Under the pieces are notes generated by a model. The model saw nothing but the letters and a program-made list of their open reading frames with translations. It was not told the DNA's origin and ran no database searches. From the NCBI GenBank assembly GCA_963802765.1, contig CAWDJZ010000018.1, positions 62,001 to 126,000 of the forward strand: 64,000 nucleotides of DNA, written 5' to 3'. Origin of the DNA: Gaiellasilicea sp963802765 (GTDB taxonomy: Bacteria > Actinomycetota > Thermoleophilia > Gaiellales > Gaiellaceae). Below, piece by piece: positions 53,438 through 63,028 of this stretch. The translations under genes were made by a program, and so were the position numbers. How positions within the stretch are numbered: position 1 is the stretch's first letter; the number at the start of each line of letters is the position of its first letter.

Positions 53438-54577
53438 ATGGCGGAGGCGAGGGTCAGCACGACGGCCGTCCGGCGGCTGGCGGTCGTGGCGCAGGGCTAC
53501 ACGGGTCGCTACCGCCGCGCCACCCGAACGAGCGTCGAGGAGGCGATCCGGCGCCTCTCTTGCGTCCAGCTCGACTCGATCTCGACCGTCGAGCGGAGCC
53601 ATCGGATCGCGTTGACGAGCCGGATCGGCGACTACCCGGCCGACGCGATCTCGCGGCTCCTCGCGGGCGGGCGCATCTTCGAGTTCTGGGCCCACGAGGC
53701 GTGCCTGCTCCCGATCGAGTCCTGGCCGCTCTTCCAGCACGCGAGGGAGAACGGCGGCCGGGGCTGGTACGGGAGCGTCGGCAAGACGCATCCCCACCTG
53801 GCGGACGAGATCCTCGCGGAGATCCGCGAGCGCGGGCCTTTGGCGTCGCGTCACTTCGAGGGCGAGGCGAAGGGTGGAATGTGGAACTGGAAGCCGGCAA
53901 AGGCGATGCTCGAGCGGCTCTGGAACCACGGCGACCTCGTGATCGCGGGCCGCGACGGCTTCCAGCGCGTCTACGAGCTGGCGGAGCGGGTGATCCCGCG
54001 GCCGCTGCTGGAGGCGCCCGCGCTCTCCGAGCGCGAGGTGCTGCGCACATTCGCCGAGCAGGCGGTCCGGGCCCGTGGCGTGCTCACGGACGCCGGCGTG
54101 AAGGAGCACTGGCGGCTGAAGGGCGGCGTCGCCCGGGTGAGGCCGGTCGTCGACGAGCTCGTCGCCGAGGGTCGGCTGCGCCGGTTGCGGGTCGGCGACG
54201 GCGGCGCGGACGTCCTCGTCGCCGCGGACGCCAATCTGGACCGGCCGCCGCCGCGAGCCGCCGTCCTGCTCACCCCGTTCGACAACCTGCTCTGGGACCG
54301 GCCGTTCGCGAGCCGGATCCTCGGCTTCGAACACCTGATCGAGGTCTACAAGCCGGCGCCGCAGCGGCGGTACGGCTACTACGTGCTCCCGTTCCTCCGC
54401 GGCGATCGCATCGTCGGCCGTGCCGATCTCAAGTCGGAACGGCAGGACGGCCGCCTGGTCGTGCGCGCGTTCCACCGTGAGGACGGCGTGCGCGCCTCGG
54501 GCGCGCTCGACGATGCGCTCGACCGGGCGCTCCACCGGCTCGCCCGCTCGATCGGGCTCGAGGAGGTGAAGCGATGA
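53438..54577 (+). CDS. AlkX/YcaQ-type winged-helix DNA glycosylase, first of tandem pair
   Basis: A 379-residue HTH_42-superfamily protein. The catalytic QxD motif of the YcaQ (AlkX) subgroup is in RLSCVQLDSISTVERSHRIAL. FEFWAHEACLLPIESWPLF, HFEGEAKGGMWNWKPAKAMLERLWNHG and LLTPFDNLLWDRPFASRIL follow, with the final YGYYVLPFLRGDRIVGRADLK domain. AlkZ/AlkX glycosylases excise alkylated bases and unhook interstrand crosslinks. ATG at 53438. The stop overlaps the start of a second, diverged homologue by 4 nt, which is why a heterologous pair with different lesion preference is suspected. Confidence 0.85.
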   Translation: MAEARVSTTAVRRLAVVAQGYTGRYRRATRTSVEEAIRRLSCVQLDSISTVERSHRIALTSRIGDYPADAISRLLAGGRIFEFWAHEACLLPIESWPLFQHARENGGRGWYGSVGKTHPHLADEILAEIRERGPLASRHFEGEAKGGMWNWKPAKAMLERLWNHGDLVIAGRDGFQRVYELAERVIPRPLLEAPALSEREVLRTFAEQAVRARGVLTDAGVKEHWRLKGGVARVRPVVDELVAEGRLRRLRVGDGGADVLVAADANLDRPPPRAAVLLTPFDNLLWDRPFASRILGFEHLIEVYKPAPQRRYGYYVLPFLRGDRIVGRADLKSERQDGRLVVRAFHREDGVRASGALDDALDRALHRLARSIGLEEVKR

Positions 54578-55569
54578 AGGTGAGCGTCGAGGAGGCGCGC
54601 CGGATCGCGGTGCGCGCACAGGCGCTCGACGGGAGCGCCGACGGCGTGCTCGAGACCGTGCGCCGGCTGGGCTTCCTGCAGATCGACACCGTCCAGCCTG
54701 TCGAGCGGCCGCAGCACCTCGTCCTCTTCAGCCGCCTCGGTCCCCGCTACGACCGGGCCGAGCTCGACCGGCTGCTCTGGGAGGAGCGCGTCCTCTTCGA
54801 GTGGGCCGCGTTCATCTACCCGATCGAGTACCTGCCGATCGTGAGGGCCCGGATCCGGCGCTTCCGCCGCGAGCGGCGCACCAAAGACCAGCGCTGGGTG
54901 CGCGAGTTCCTGACGACGAACCGAGCGTTCCGCCGCTACGTCCTCCGCGAGCTGGAGCGCAACGGGCCGATGCTCTCCCGCAACTTCGAGGACCGCGCCA
55001 AGGAGGAGAAGCGCGACCACCGCTGGTGGGGGTCGCGCATGGTGGGGCTGATGCTGCTCTCGCTGCACCTGTACGGCGAGATCACGGTCGTCGGGCGGCG
55101 GGGCGGCGAGCGGCTCTGGGACCTCACAGAACGTTGGTGGCCCAAGACCGAGACGGTCTCGATCCGCGACGCCGACCGGATCCGGGACGAGCGGCAGTTG
55201 CGCAACCAGGGCGTCCGGCTCGTGAAGGGCGGGTGGGAGGCGCACCCGGACGCGGTCGACGGGCCCGTGCCCGACCGCGCCGTCCTTCTCTCGCCGTTCG
55301 ACCGGCTCGTCTACGACCGCGACCGCGCCGAGGCGCTCTGGGGCTTCCGCTACCGACTCGAGATGTTCGTCCCAAAGGCCAAGCGCGAGTACGGCTACTA
55401 CGTGCTGCCGCTGCTCGTCGGGGACGAGCTCGTCGGCCGCGCGGAGCCGCGCTTCGATCGCAAGACAGGCACGCTCGAGCTGCTCGGCGCCTGGGGTGAC
55501 ACGTCGCGCCTCGACGAGGCGCTCGGGGAGCTCGCCGCCTGGCTGGGCGCCGCTAGCATCAACCGCTAG
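54574..55569 (+). CDS. AlkX/YcaQ-type winged-helix DNA glycosylase, second of tandem pair
   Basis: A 331-residue homologue of the preceding protein, also with a QxD motif in RRLGFLQIDTVQPVERPQHLVLFSR. It has LFEWAAFIYPIEYLPI, MLSRNFEDRAKEEKRDHRWWGSR, LLSPFDRLVYDRDRAEALWGF and YGYYVLPLLVGDELVGRAEPR. It lacks the segment present in copy 1 between the winged helices and is about 50 residues shorter. ATG at 54574 overlaps the previous stop (ATGA). It should act on alkylated or crosslinked DNA like its partner. Confidence 0.84.
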   Translation: MKVSVEEARRIAVRAQALDGSADGVLETVRRLGFLQIDTVQPVERPQHLVLFSRLGPRYDRAELDRLLWEERVLFEWAAFIYPIEYLPIVRARIRRFRRERRTKDQRWVREFLTTNRAFRRYVLRELERNGPMLSRNFEDRAKEEKRDHRWWGSRMVGLMLLSLHLYGEITVVGRRGGERLWDLTERWWPKTETVSIRDADRIRDERQLRNQGVRLVKGGWEAHPDAVDGPVPDRAVLLSPFDRLVYDRDRAEALWGFRYRLEMFVPKAKREYGYYVLPLLVGDELVGRAEPRFDRKTGTLELLGAWGDTSRLDEALGELAAWLGAASINR

Positions 55570-55573
55570 CATC

Positions 55574-56735
55574 ATGAATCCCGAAGAGACAGCGTTCGAG
55601 ACCCGCGCCATCCACGACTGGCCAGGAGCCCGATCCAGCCACCGGCGCGCTCATCACGCCGATCTACCAGACGTCCACCTTCGTCCAGGATGCGGTCGGC
55701 GTGAACAAGGGGTACGACTACGCGCGCGTGGCGAACCCGACCCGCACGGCGCTGCAGGCCGCGCTCGCCTCGCTCGAGAACGCCGCGCACGGAATCGCCT
55801 TCTCCTCCGGCCTCGGCGCGACGACGACGCTGATGCACCTCGTCAACCCGGGCGAGCGCGTCGTCCTGATCGCCGACGTCTACGGCGGCGTCTACCGGAT
55901 GACGTCGCAGGTCTACGAGCCGAAGGGCTACGTGTTCGAGTACCTGCCGGCGCCGGAGTTCGCGAACCTCGCCGACCACCTCGACGAGCGCACGCGTCTG
56001 GTCTGGGTCGAGAGCCCGTCCAACCCGATGCTGAACGTCGTGGACATCGCGGCCGCCGCGAAGGCGGCGCACGCCGCCGGCGCGATCCTCGTCGTCGACA
56101 ACACGTTCGCGACGCCGTACCTGCAAAGTCCGCTCGACCTCGGCGCCGACGTCGTCCTGCATTCGACGACGAAGTACCTCGGCGGCCACTCCGACGTGAT
56201 CGGCGGCTTCGTCGCCACGAACGACCCGACGATCGCGGAGCGCCTCTACTTCCTGCAGAAGTCGCTCGGCGCCGTCCCCGGCCCCTTCGACGCGTGGCTC
56301 GTCCTGCGCGGGCTGAAGACACTGGCGCTGCGGATGCAGCGCCACAGCGAGAACGCGCGCGCGATCGCGGCCTGGCTCGTCGAGCAGCCGGGCGTCGAGC
56401 AGGTGCTCTACCCGGGGCTGCCGACGCACCCCGGGCACGAGATCGCCGCGCGGCAGATGCGCGACTTCGGCGGGATGATGTCCTTCCTCGCCGAGTCGGA
56501 GGACGCGGCGCTGGAGCTCGTCGAACGGACGAAGCTCTTCCGGCTGGCGGAGTCGCTCGGCGGCGTCGAGAGCCTGATCGAGCACCCGGCCCGGATGACG
56601 CACGCATCGACGGCGGACGCCCCGTTCGCCGCGCCGGCGAACCTCGTCCGCCTCTCGGTCGGGATCGAGTCGGTGGACGACCTCATCGCGGACCTCGAGC
56701 AAGCTCTGGTCCCGGTCGCCGCGCACGCCAAGTAA
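55574..56735 (+). CDS. Trans-sulfuration PLP enzyme (cystathionine gamma-synthase/lyase family), frameshifted at 55619
   Basis: About 386 residues. The N-terminus MNPEETAFETRAIHDG joins, after removal of one extra T at 55619, to QEPDPATGALITPIYQTSTF. SGLGATTTLMHLVNPGERVV, the VDNTFATPYLQSPLDLGADVVLHS strand and the PLP lysine in TTKYLGGHSDVIGG follow, and the C-terminus IEHPARMTHAS...VRLSVGIE is intact. It forms or cleaves C-S bonds in cysteine/methionine metabolism. Lyase and synthase cannot be told apart here. ATG at 55574 lies 5 bp after the glycosylase stop. Its TAA stop is inside a 23-bp palindrome. Confidence 0.87.
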
Positions 56736-56750
56736 CAGACTGTTACTTGG
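56728..56750. repeat. Perfect 23-bp palindrome across a stop codon and the next start
   Basis: CCAAGTAACAG (56728-56738), one A, and CTGTTACTTGG (56740-56750) form a perfect inverted repeat. The left arm contains the TAA stop of the trans-sulfuration gene, and the right arm contains the TTG start (56747) of the metallo-hydrolase. It is too AT-rich to be chance in this genome. It may be an operator, an mRNA hairpin controlling translation coupling, or a small insertion. Confidence 0.6.
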
Positions 56751-57594
56751 ATCCCTTCGCCGAGCCGATCGACCTCCACCACGCGGGCGCGGCCCGGACG
56801 GTCGGCGTCTACCTCGCTGGACACCTCTGCGGGCCTCGCCCTGTTCGACTGCGGGCCCTCCAGCTGCATCCCGGCCCTCAAGGCCGGGCTCGCCGAGCGG
56901 GGGCACGGGCTCGGCGACGTGAAGCACCTGCTGCTCTCGCACATCCATCTCGACCATGCCGGCGCCGCCGGGTCGCTGGTGCGCGAGCACCCCGAGCTCC
57001 AGGTGTGGGTCTCCGAGGTCGGCGCGCCGCACCTCGTCGACCCCGCCCGGCTGGAGCGAAGCGCGAGGCGGATCTACGGCGACACGTTCGACGAGCTCTG
57101 GGGCGAGCTGGCGCCCGTCCCCGAGGGGAACGTGTTGCGTCGCGGGCGAGCGTGCGGTCGGGCTCGAGGTCTTCCCGGCGCCGGGCCACGCCTCGCACCA
57201 CATCTGCTACTTCGACGGCACGACGTTGTACGCGGGCGACGCCGCGGGCGTCCGGATCCAGCCGAGCCGGTCGGTGCTGCCGCCGACGCCGCCTCCGGAC
57301 GTGGACGTGGAGGCGTGGTACCGCACGTTCGAGGAGATCGAGCGACGGGCACCCGAACGGCTGGCGCTGATCCACTTCGGCTTCGCCGAGGACGTCGCCC
57401 GGCACCTCGCCGAGCTGCGTCAGCGGCTCGACACGTGGTCGCGACGGGTCGAGCGGGGCGCCTCTGAGGAGGAGTTCATCGCCGCCGCAAAACGCGACCT
57501 GCCGCCGGACGAGGCGGACGGCTACGACCGAGCGATGCCGTTCTGGCAGTCGTACGCGGGGCTGAAGCGCTACTGGGAGACGCGTGCGGCGTAG
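56747..57594 (+). CDS. MBL fold metallo-hydrolase, frameshifted near 56820 and 57139
   Basis: About 281 residues. LDPFAEPIDLHHAGAARTVGVYL begins the protein. The zinc motif HxHxDH is in LLLSHIHLDHAGAAG. VFPAPGHASHHICYFDG and LYAGDAAGVRI carry later metal ligands, and LALIHFGFAEDVARHLAEL the last His. Extra bases near 56820 (before DTSAGLALFDCG) and 57139 (before VAGERAVGLEV) shift the frame. The start is probably TTG at 56747 within a perfect palindrome. Substrate unknown; thioester or lactone hydrolysis is common in such stand-alone proteins. The MFS gene overlaps its end by 11 nt. Confidence 0.82.
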
Positions 57595-58831
57595 CGGCAT
57601 CGCGCCGCTGCGCGAGCGCGAGTTCCGCCTCCTCTTCGCCGGCCGCACCACCTCGCTCGTCGGCAGCGCGATCGCGCCGGTCGCGCTCGCCTTCGCCGTC
57701 CTCGACCTGACCGGCTCGAAGACCGACCTCGGCCTGATTCTCGCCGCACGCGAGATCCCGTTGATCGTCTTCCTGCTCGCCGGCGGCATCTGGGCCGATC
57801 GCCTGCCGCGCAACCGGGTGATGGTGGGCGCGAACGTCGTCAGCGGCGCTCGCGCAGGGCACCGCCGCGGCGCTGCTGATCACCGGCAACGCGGAGATCT
57901 GGCACCTCGCCGCGCTCGCGGCCGTGAACGGGAGCGCCACCGCGTTCTACTTCCCCGCCTCGGCCGGTGTGATCCCGCAGACGGTGCCGGCGCCGATCCT
58001 CCAGCAGGCGAACGCGCTGCTGCGCACTGGCGATGAACTCGGCGATGATCGGCGGCGCCGCGATCGCGGGCTTCCTCGTCGCCGCGTTCGGCCCGGGCTG
58101 GGCGATCGCGGTCGACGCCGGCACCTTTCTGCTCGGCGCGGTCTTCGTCGCTCGATGCGCATCTCCGCCGTCGCTCCGAGACGAGCGCCCGGCTTCGTGT
58201 CGGACCTCGCCGCCGGCTGGCGCGAGTTCCGGAGCACGGACCTGGCTCTGGGCGATCGTGCTCCAGTTCTCGTTCCTCCTGATGGTGTGCCTGGGCGCGT
58301 TCACGGTGCTCGGCCCCGTCGTCGCGGACGAGGAGCTGGGCGGACCGAAGGCCTGGGGCGCGATCCTGACGGGACAGGCCGCGGGCTTCGTCGCCGGCGG
58401 CCTGCTCAGCTTCCGTTTCCGGCCGCGGCGGATGCTCCTCGCGGCGACGCTCGCGATCCTCCTGCTGCCTGCCCGCTCGATCGCACTCGGCGTGCCGGCC
58501 TCCGTGCCGGTCTCTCGTCGCGACCGCATTCGTCGCCGGCATCGGGAGCGAGATCTTCGGCGTGCTCTGGCACACGACGATGCAGCAGGAGATCCCGCCG
58601 GAGAAGCTCTCCCGCGTCTACTCCTACGACGCACTCGGTTCGATCGGCCTCGTCCCGATCGGGTATGTGCTCGCCGGGCCGATCGCGGACGCGATCGGCG
58701 TGCGCGCGACGCTCTGGGGCGCGGCCGCAGTCGGCATCGCCGTCACGCTCGCCGTCCTCCTCGTGCGCGACGTCAGGACCCTCGAGCGACGTGTCGGGGT
58801 GCAGCCGGTGGCCGCTACGCCCACCCTGTAA
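57584..58831 (+). CDS. MFS transporter, frameshifted at about five places
   Basis: About 414 residues after repair, of the drug-efflux-like MFS_3 group. FRLLFAGRTTSLVGSAIAPVALAFAVLDLTGSKTDLGLILAAREIPLIVFLLAGGIWADRLPRNRVM covers helices 1-2 with the DRLPRNRVM loop. FPASAGVIPQTVPAPILQQANAL, WLWAIVLQFSFLLMVCLGAF and MQQEIPPEKLSRVYSYDALGSIGLVPIGYVLAGP follow in other frames. Breaks lie near 57850, 58030, 58150 (a missing base), 58240 and 58510. GTG at 57584. It is the most damaged gene in the window. Its end overlaps the convergent MATE stop by 17 nt. Confidence 0.78.
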
Positions 58832-60118
58832 CCAGCCAGCGGCGACCTGCGAAGCGCCACGACATCAGCGCGAGGCGGACGAGGATCAGGACGACGAGCG
58901 CCGCCCAGACCCCGACGATGCCCCAGTCGAAGGCGATCGCGGCCAGGGAGACGACGGCGGAGGCGGCGAAGGCACCCACCATCGACCAGGCGAGGAACGG
59001 CCCGTCGCTGGCGCCGATCAGGATCCCGTCGAGCGCGAAGACGGCTCCGTTGAGCGGCTGCATGAGGGCGAAGAGGAACCAGATCGCCTGCGTGCGCTCG
59101 ACGACGAGCTCGTCGCTCGTGAAGGCGTAGGGCAACACGCCCTCGACCGCGAGCATCACGGCGGCGAAGGCGAGCCCGGCGTAGACGGAGAGCCAGATCA
59201 TCCGCGAGCTTGCCTCGTAGGCGTGTTCGGTGTCGCCCGCGCCGAGGCCGCGGCCGACGATCACCTGGCCGGCGATCGCGATCGCGTCGAGCACGAACGC
59301 GAGGAAGATCCAGAGCTGGAACGCGATCTGGTGCGCGGCGATCGACGCGTCGCCGAACCGGGTCACGATCGCGCCGGCGAGCGTGAAGGCCGCCATCAGC
59401 GCCGCGGTGCGGATGAAGATGTACCGGCCCACCTTCACGAGCCGGCGCATCAGCCGCAGGCGCGGGTGCAGGTCTGCCGCGCGCCGAGCGGACGAGCACG
59501 ACCACGAACGCCGCGCCCATCCCCGCCTGGGCGATCACGGTTCCCCAGGCGGAGCCCTCGATGCCCCAGTCGAAGCCGTAGACGAAGAGCACCTCGAGGA
59601 TCGCATTCGCGACGTTGCCCGCGATCAGGATGAGCAGCGGCGTGCGCAGGTCGGCGACGCCGCGCAGGTACCCCTGCGAGCCGATCGCGATGAACGCGAA
59701 CGGCAGCCCGAGCGAGACGATCCGCAGATAGGTGACCGCGTAGTCGGCCGTCGCACCGGAGCCGCCCATCAGCTCCACGACCGCGGGCGCGAACGCGACG
59801 AGCAGCCCGGTCAGCGCGATGCCCACCCCGAGGCAGAGCCAGAGGGCCTGACCTCCGAGCTGCCTCGCCGCCTGCTCCTCGCCGGCGCCGGAGGCGCGAC
59901 CGACCTGCGCCGTCGTTCCGTACTGGAGGAAGTTGAAGATCGCGAAGAGCGTCGAGAGTACGACCGCCGCGATCCCGAGCGCGGCGAGCTGCGAGCGGCC
60001 GAGGTGCCCGACGATGGCCGTGTCGACGAGGATGTAGGTCGGCTCGGCCGCGAGCGCGCCGAGCGCCGGGACCGCGAGCCGGAGGATCTCCCGGTCGTAC
60101 TTGCTGCGCAGCGCGCAT
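58815..60118 (-). CDS. MATE family efflux transporter, frameshifted near the start and near 59490
   Basis: About 433 residues with twelve predicted hydrophobic segments. The N-terminus is YDREILRLAVPALGALAAEPTYILVDTAIVGHLGRSQLAALGIA, with QYGTTAQVGRASGAGEEQAARQ and GYLRGVADLRTPLLILIAGNVANAILEV after it. The second half, after an extra base near 59490, has TRFGDASIAAHQIAFQLWIFLAFVLDAIAIAGQVIVGRGLGAGD. One further extra base just after ATG 60118 separates MR from LRSKYDRE. MATE pumps export cations or drugs using sodium or proton gradients (DinF-type). Confidence 0.85.
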
Positions 60119-60277
60119 CACGTGGCCCCGCGAGACGCCCTCAGCCCGGCACGTGGATGCAGCAGCCATCACGAGCAGCGTAAGCACGACCGAGAGCGCG
60201 AGAGATGCGAGCAGCCCCACGGCCTCCACGTGACGGGGCGTTTCCGGCTCCTTCTGAGGGGGGACGAGTGCCGGGAC

Positions 60278-60768
60278 GTGAATCCCGAGAAGCGGCTGAG
60301 GATCTACCTGAACGACCATCTGGCAGGCTCGGTCGCGGGCTGCGAGCTGGCGAAAAGAGCGCTCGCGGAGAACGAAGGAAACGATTACGGCCGGCTGCTC
60401 GTGCGGGTATTGGGGGAGATCGAGGAAGACCAGAGGGCTCTACGAGACGTGATGGCGCGGCTCGAGGTTCCGTTGCCCGGCCCAAGCTCGCGGCTGCCTG
60501 GGCGGCGGAGAAGATCGGCCGCCTGAAGCTGAACGGTGAGTTGCGCGGCTACTCGCCCCTGAGCCGGCTGCTGGAGCTCGAGAGCCTCGTCGTCGGCGTG
60601 CGGGGGAAGCTCGCGCTCTGGCGGTCTCTGGAGCAGCTCGCGGCGACCGAACCACGACTGGCGGCGGCCGACTTCGAATCCTTGACGAGGCGTGCGATCG
60701 ACCAGCAGGAGGAGCTCGAGTCGTACCGCCTGCAGGCTGCGGCCGACGCTCTGCACGCCTCCGGATAG
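60278..60768 (+). CDS. Conserved hypothetical actinobacterial protein, frameshifted near 60478
   Basis: About 163 residues, predicted all-helical: RLRIYLNDHLAGSVAGCELAKRA, LGEIEEDQRALRDVMARLEVP, then after one missing base near 60478 ARPKLAAAWAAEKIGRLKLNGEL, RGYSPLSRLLELESLVVGVRGKLALW. I recognise the LNDHLAG...GRLKLNG...YSPLSRLLELE pattern from other actinobacteria, but know no function. GTG at 60278. It is convergent with the glycosyltransferase, whose frame as read continues through its antisense strand. Confidence 0.72.
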
Positions 60769-61802
60769 GCGCGGGTCTCAGCGGCGAGCGCTGCTTCGTA
60801 GGCGGCCACGTAGTCGGCGACCATCCGCTCCGGCGTGAAGCGCTCCTCGACGTCGCGGCGTAGCTCGGCCGGATCGAGGGCGTCGGCCGCCTCCAAGGCG
60901 CCCGCCATGCCGCTCCAGTCGTCCACGATGATCCCCGTGCGGCCGTCGTCGATCACCTCGGGCACGGCGCCCCAGCGTGTTGCGATCACCGGCGTGCCGC
61001 ACGCCATCGACTCGATCATCACGAGGCCGAAGGGCTCCTCCCACGAGATCGGGAAGAGCGTCGCGCGCGCGTGCTGGAAGAGCTCCACCTTCTCGCCGTG
61101 CGAGACCTCGCCGACGTACTCGCGGTCCCCGTCGAGGTGCGGCTTCACGAGCGCGTCGAAGTACTCCCGCTCGGCCGGCTCGGCGCACTTGCCCGCGAGC
61201 TTCAGCGGCAGGCCCGCCTCGAGCGCGACCGCCACGGCTCGGTGCGCTCCCTTGTCGGGGCTCATCCGGCCGACGAAGAGCAGGAAGTCGCCGCGCTCGC
61301 GCCGGTACGGGTAGACGGAGAGGTCGAGCGCGTTCGGGACGTTCGCGACCCACGGCAGCTGCGGACGCGGCCTCCGCTGACTGAGCGAGAGCGAGATCAG
61401 CCGTGCCTTCGGCGCCATCTGCACGACCCGCTCGTATAGATCTCCGGGATGGCCGTCGACGGGCCCGTGGACCGTGTGGACGAACGGCGTCGGCAGCAGG
61501 CCGCCGAGCGAGAGCCCCATCAGGCCGGTGTGGTCGTGGATGACGTCGAAGTCCTCGTGCCGCGAGAAGCAGTGGAGCGCGTGCTGGAGCTCCCAGAACG
61601 TCTGGCCGATCCGCTCGCTCGGCGCTTCCTCGAAGACGGCGGCGAGCTTCGCGCGCGTGCGCGAGTCGCCCGAGGCGAAGAGCGTGACGTCGTGGCCGGC
61701 GTCGGCGAGCCCGTCGGCGAGCAGCGAGACGACCCACTCGATCCCGCCGTAGCCGGAGGGAGGAACGGCGAACCAGACCGGGCTCAGCACTGCGACTCGC
61801 AA
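60549..61802 (-). CDS. Glycosyltransferase family 4 protein (GT-B fold)
   Basis: A GT-B glycosyltransferase: LSPVWFAVPPSGYGGIEWVVSLLADGLADAGHDVTLFA at the N-terminus, DVIHDHTGLMGL, FLLFVGRMSPDKGAHRAVAVA (start of the nucleotide-sugar domain), and the donor-site motif EEPFGLVMIESMACGTPVIATRWGAVPEVI. It would add a sugar to a glycan or lipid from a UDP/GDP donor. TTG at 61802 is chosen; it starts the LRVAVLSP strand. The family C-terminus lies near 60790. As read the frame runs on to 60549 antisense to the neighbouring gene; that Ser/Arg-rich tail is probably an artefact of a base missing near the TGA at 60778. Confidence 0.85.
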   Translation of the reverse strand: MRVAVLSPVWFAVPPSGYGGIEWVVSLLADGLADAGHDVTLFASGDSRTRAKLAAVFEEAPSERIGQTFWELQHALHCFSRHEDFDVIHDHTGLMGLSLGGLLPTPFVHTVHGPVDGHPGDLYERVVQMAPKARLISLSLSQRRPRPQLPWVANVPNALDLSVYPYRRERGDFLLFVGRMSPDKGAHRAVAVALEAGLPLKLAGKCAEPAEREYFDALVKPHLDGDREYVGEVSHGEKVELFQHARATLFPISWEEPFGLVMIESMACGTPVIATRWGAVPEVIDDGRTGIIVDDWSGMAGALEAADALDPAELRRDVEERFTPERMVADYVAAYEAALAAETRAYPEACRASAAACRRYDSSSSCWSIARLVKDSKSAAASRGSVAASCSRDRQSASFPRTPTTRLSSSSSRLRGE

Positions 61803-61866
61803 CGAGTTCCGTTGCCGCCTCAAGCGAACGCCAACCCTGCGAAGCGGTCGACGCGTATTCCGGGCT

Positions 61867-62922
61867 TTACAGCTCCTCGCGCGTCCCCGCGAGCGTGGCG
61901 AACTCTCGGACGCGCAGCGGTCCGCCCGCCTCCGCATCGAGTGGCGGCGTCGGACCGCCCGCTCGATCGCGGATCCCCTCGACGAGCTCCCGCAATGTGT
62001 CGAGCGCGCCGCGTCTCGGCGCCCAGCCGAGCTCCGCCCGCGCGCGCGTCGCGTCGAGCAGGGGCGTCTTCAGGCCGAGATCGAGCCAGCCGGGTGGGCT
62101 CGGCTGCAACCGCAACCGCCAGGCAGCCTCCATCGCGGCGCGGACCACGCCGGGCGGAAGGAGCAGAGGCCGCGCCTCGAGCACGGCCGCGAACGCATCC
62201 GCCTCGAGGACCGGCTCCGCGGCGACGTTGAACGCGCCGCGCGCCCCGCCGAGTGCCGCGAGGCGGTACGCGTCGGCGACGTCAGCTGCGTGGACGACCT
62301 GGAAGCGGAGCCCGCGCACGGACGGCGCGAACGGGAGCCGTCCACGCCGCAGGAGCAGTGACGGGAGAAGCGGCCCCGCGAAGAGCCGTCGCTGCTCTTG
62401 CGCCGAGGCGCGCTGGAAAATGAGCGCAGGCCGAAGGCGGACGACGCGCGTCCGAGGCTGCTCGTGCTCGAAGCGGTCGAGGCGCCGCTCGACTTCCGCC
62501 TTGTGGCGCGCGTAGAAACTCGTCGCGACACCCTCTCTCGGCCAGGTCTCGTCGACGAGCCGATCCTTCGAGCCGGGCGAGTACACGCCAACCGAGGAGG
62601 CGTAGACGAGCGAGGGGACCCCCGCGCGCGCGACCGCCTCGAAGACGCGCGTCGAGCCGTCGACGTTTGTGCGCGAGAGCTCCTCGAGCCGCCGCGACGG
62701 CTGAATCCGCCACGCGAGGTGCACGACCGCGTCCGCGCCGCGAAAGAGCGGCTCGAGCTCGGCGTCCTCGATGTCGGCCGCTGCCCAGTCGGTCTTCGCC
62801 GGCGCGGTCGCGGGACGCCTGCGGGCGATACCCAGAATCGAATCGACGGCCGGGTCATCCGCAAGCGCGCGCAACACCGCGGTGCCCACGTTCCCGGTCG
62901 CTCCGACGACGACGACGCGCAT
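61867..62922 (-). CDS. NAD-dependent epimerase/dehydratase family protein (SDR)
   Basis: An intact 351-residue extended SDR: VVVVGATGNVGTAVLRAL (Rossmann motif), ADAVVHLAWRIQPSRRLEELSRTNVDGS, YASSVGVYSPG, and catalytic Tyr/Lys in TSFYARHKAEVERRLD (YxxxK). The C-terminal half ends LRELVEGIRDRAGG. ATG at 62922. It resembles NDP-sugar epimerases and related reductases of actinobacteria; the substrate is unclear. It lies 64 bp upstream of the glycosyltransferase start on the same strand, so a joint role in sugar metabolism is possible. Confidence 0.88.
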   Translation of the reverse strand: MRVVVVGATGNVGTAVLRALADDPAVDSILGIARRRPATAPAKTDWAAADIEDAELEPLFRGADAVVHLAWRIQPSRRLEELSRTNVDGSTRVFEAVARAGVPSLVYASSVGVYSPGSKDRLVDETWPREGVATSFYARHKAEVERRLDRFEHEQPRTRVVRLRPALIFQRASAQEQRRLFAGPLLPSLLLRRGRLPFAPSVRGLRFQVVHAADVADAYRLAALGGARGAFNVAAEPVLEADAFAAVLEARPLLLPPGVVRAAMEAAWRLRLQPSPPGWLDLGLKTPLLDATRARAELGWAPRRGALDTLRELVEGIRDRAGGPTPPLDAEAGGPLRVREFATLAGTREEL

Positions 62923-63028
62923 GCGTTGGGGGTTGCCGCGGGCGCCGGCCCCGAAACGCCGCCTCACTGATTCACCACAGGCCGCGCAGCAGTTTCGCCC
63001 ACCTCTGGCGTGGGCAGATGTCCCGGAG

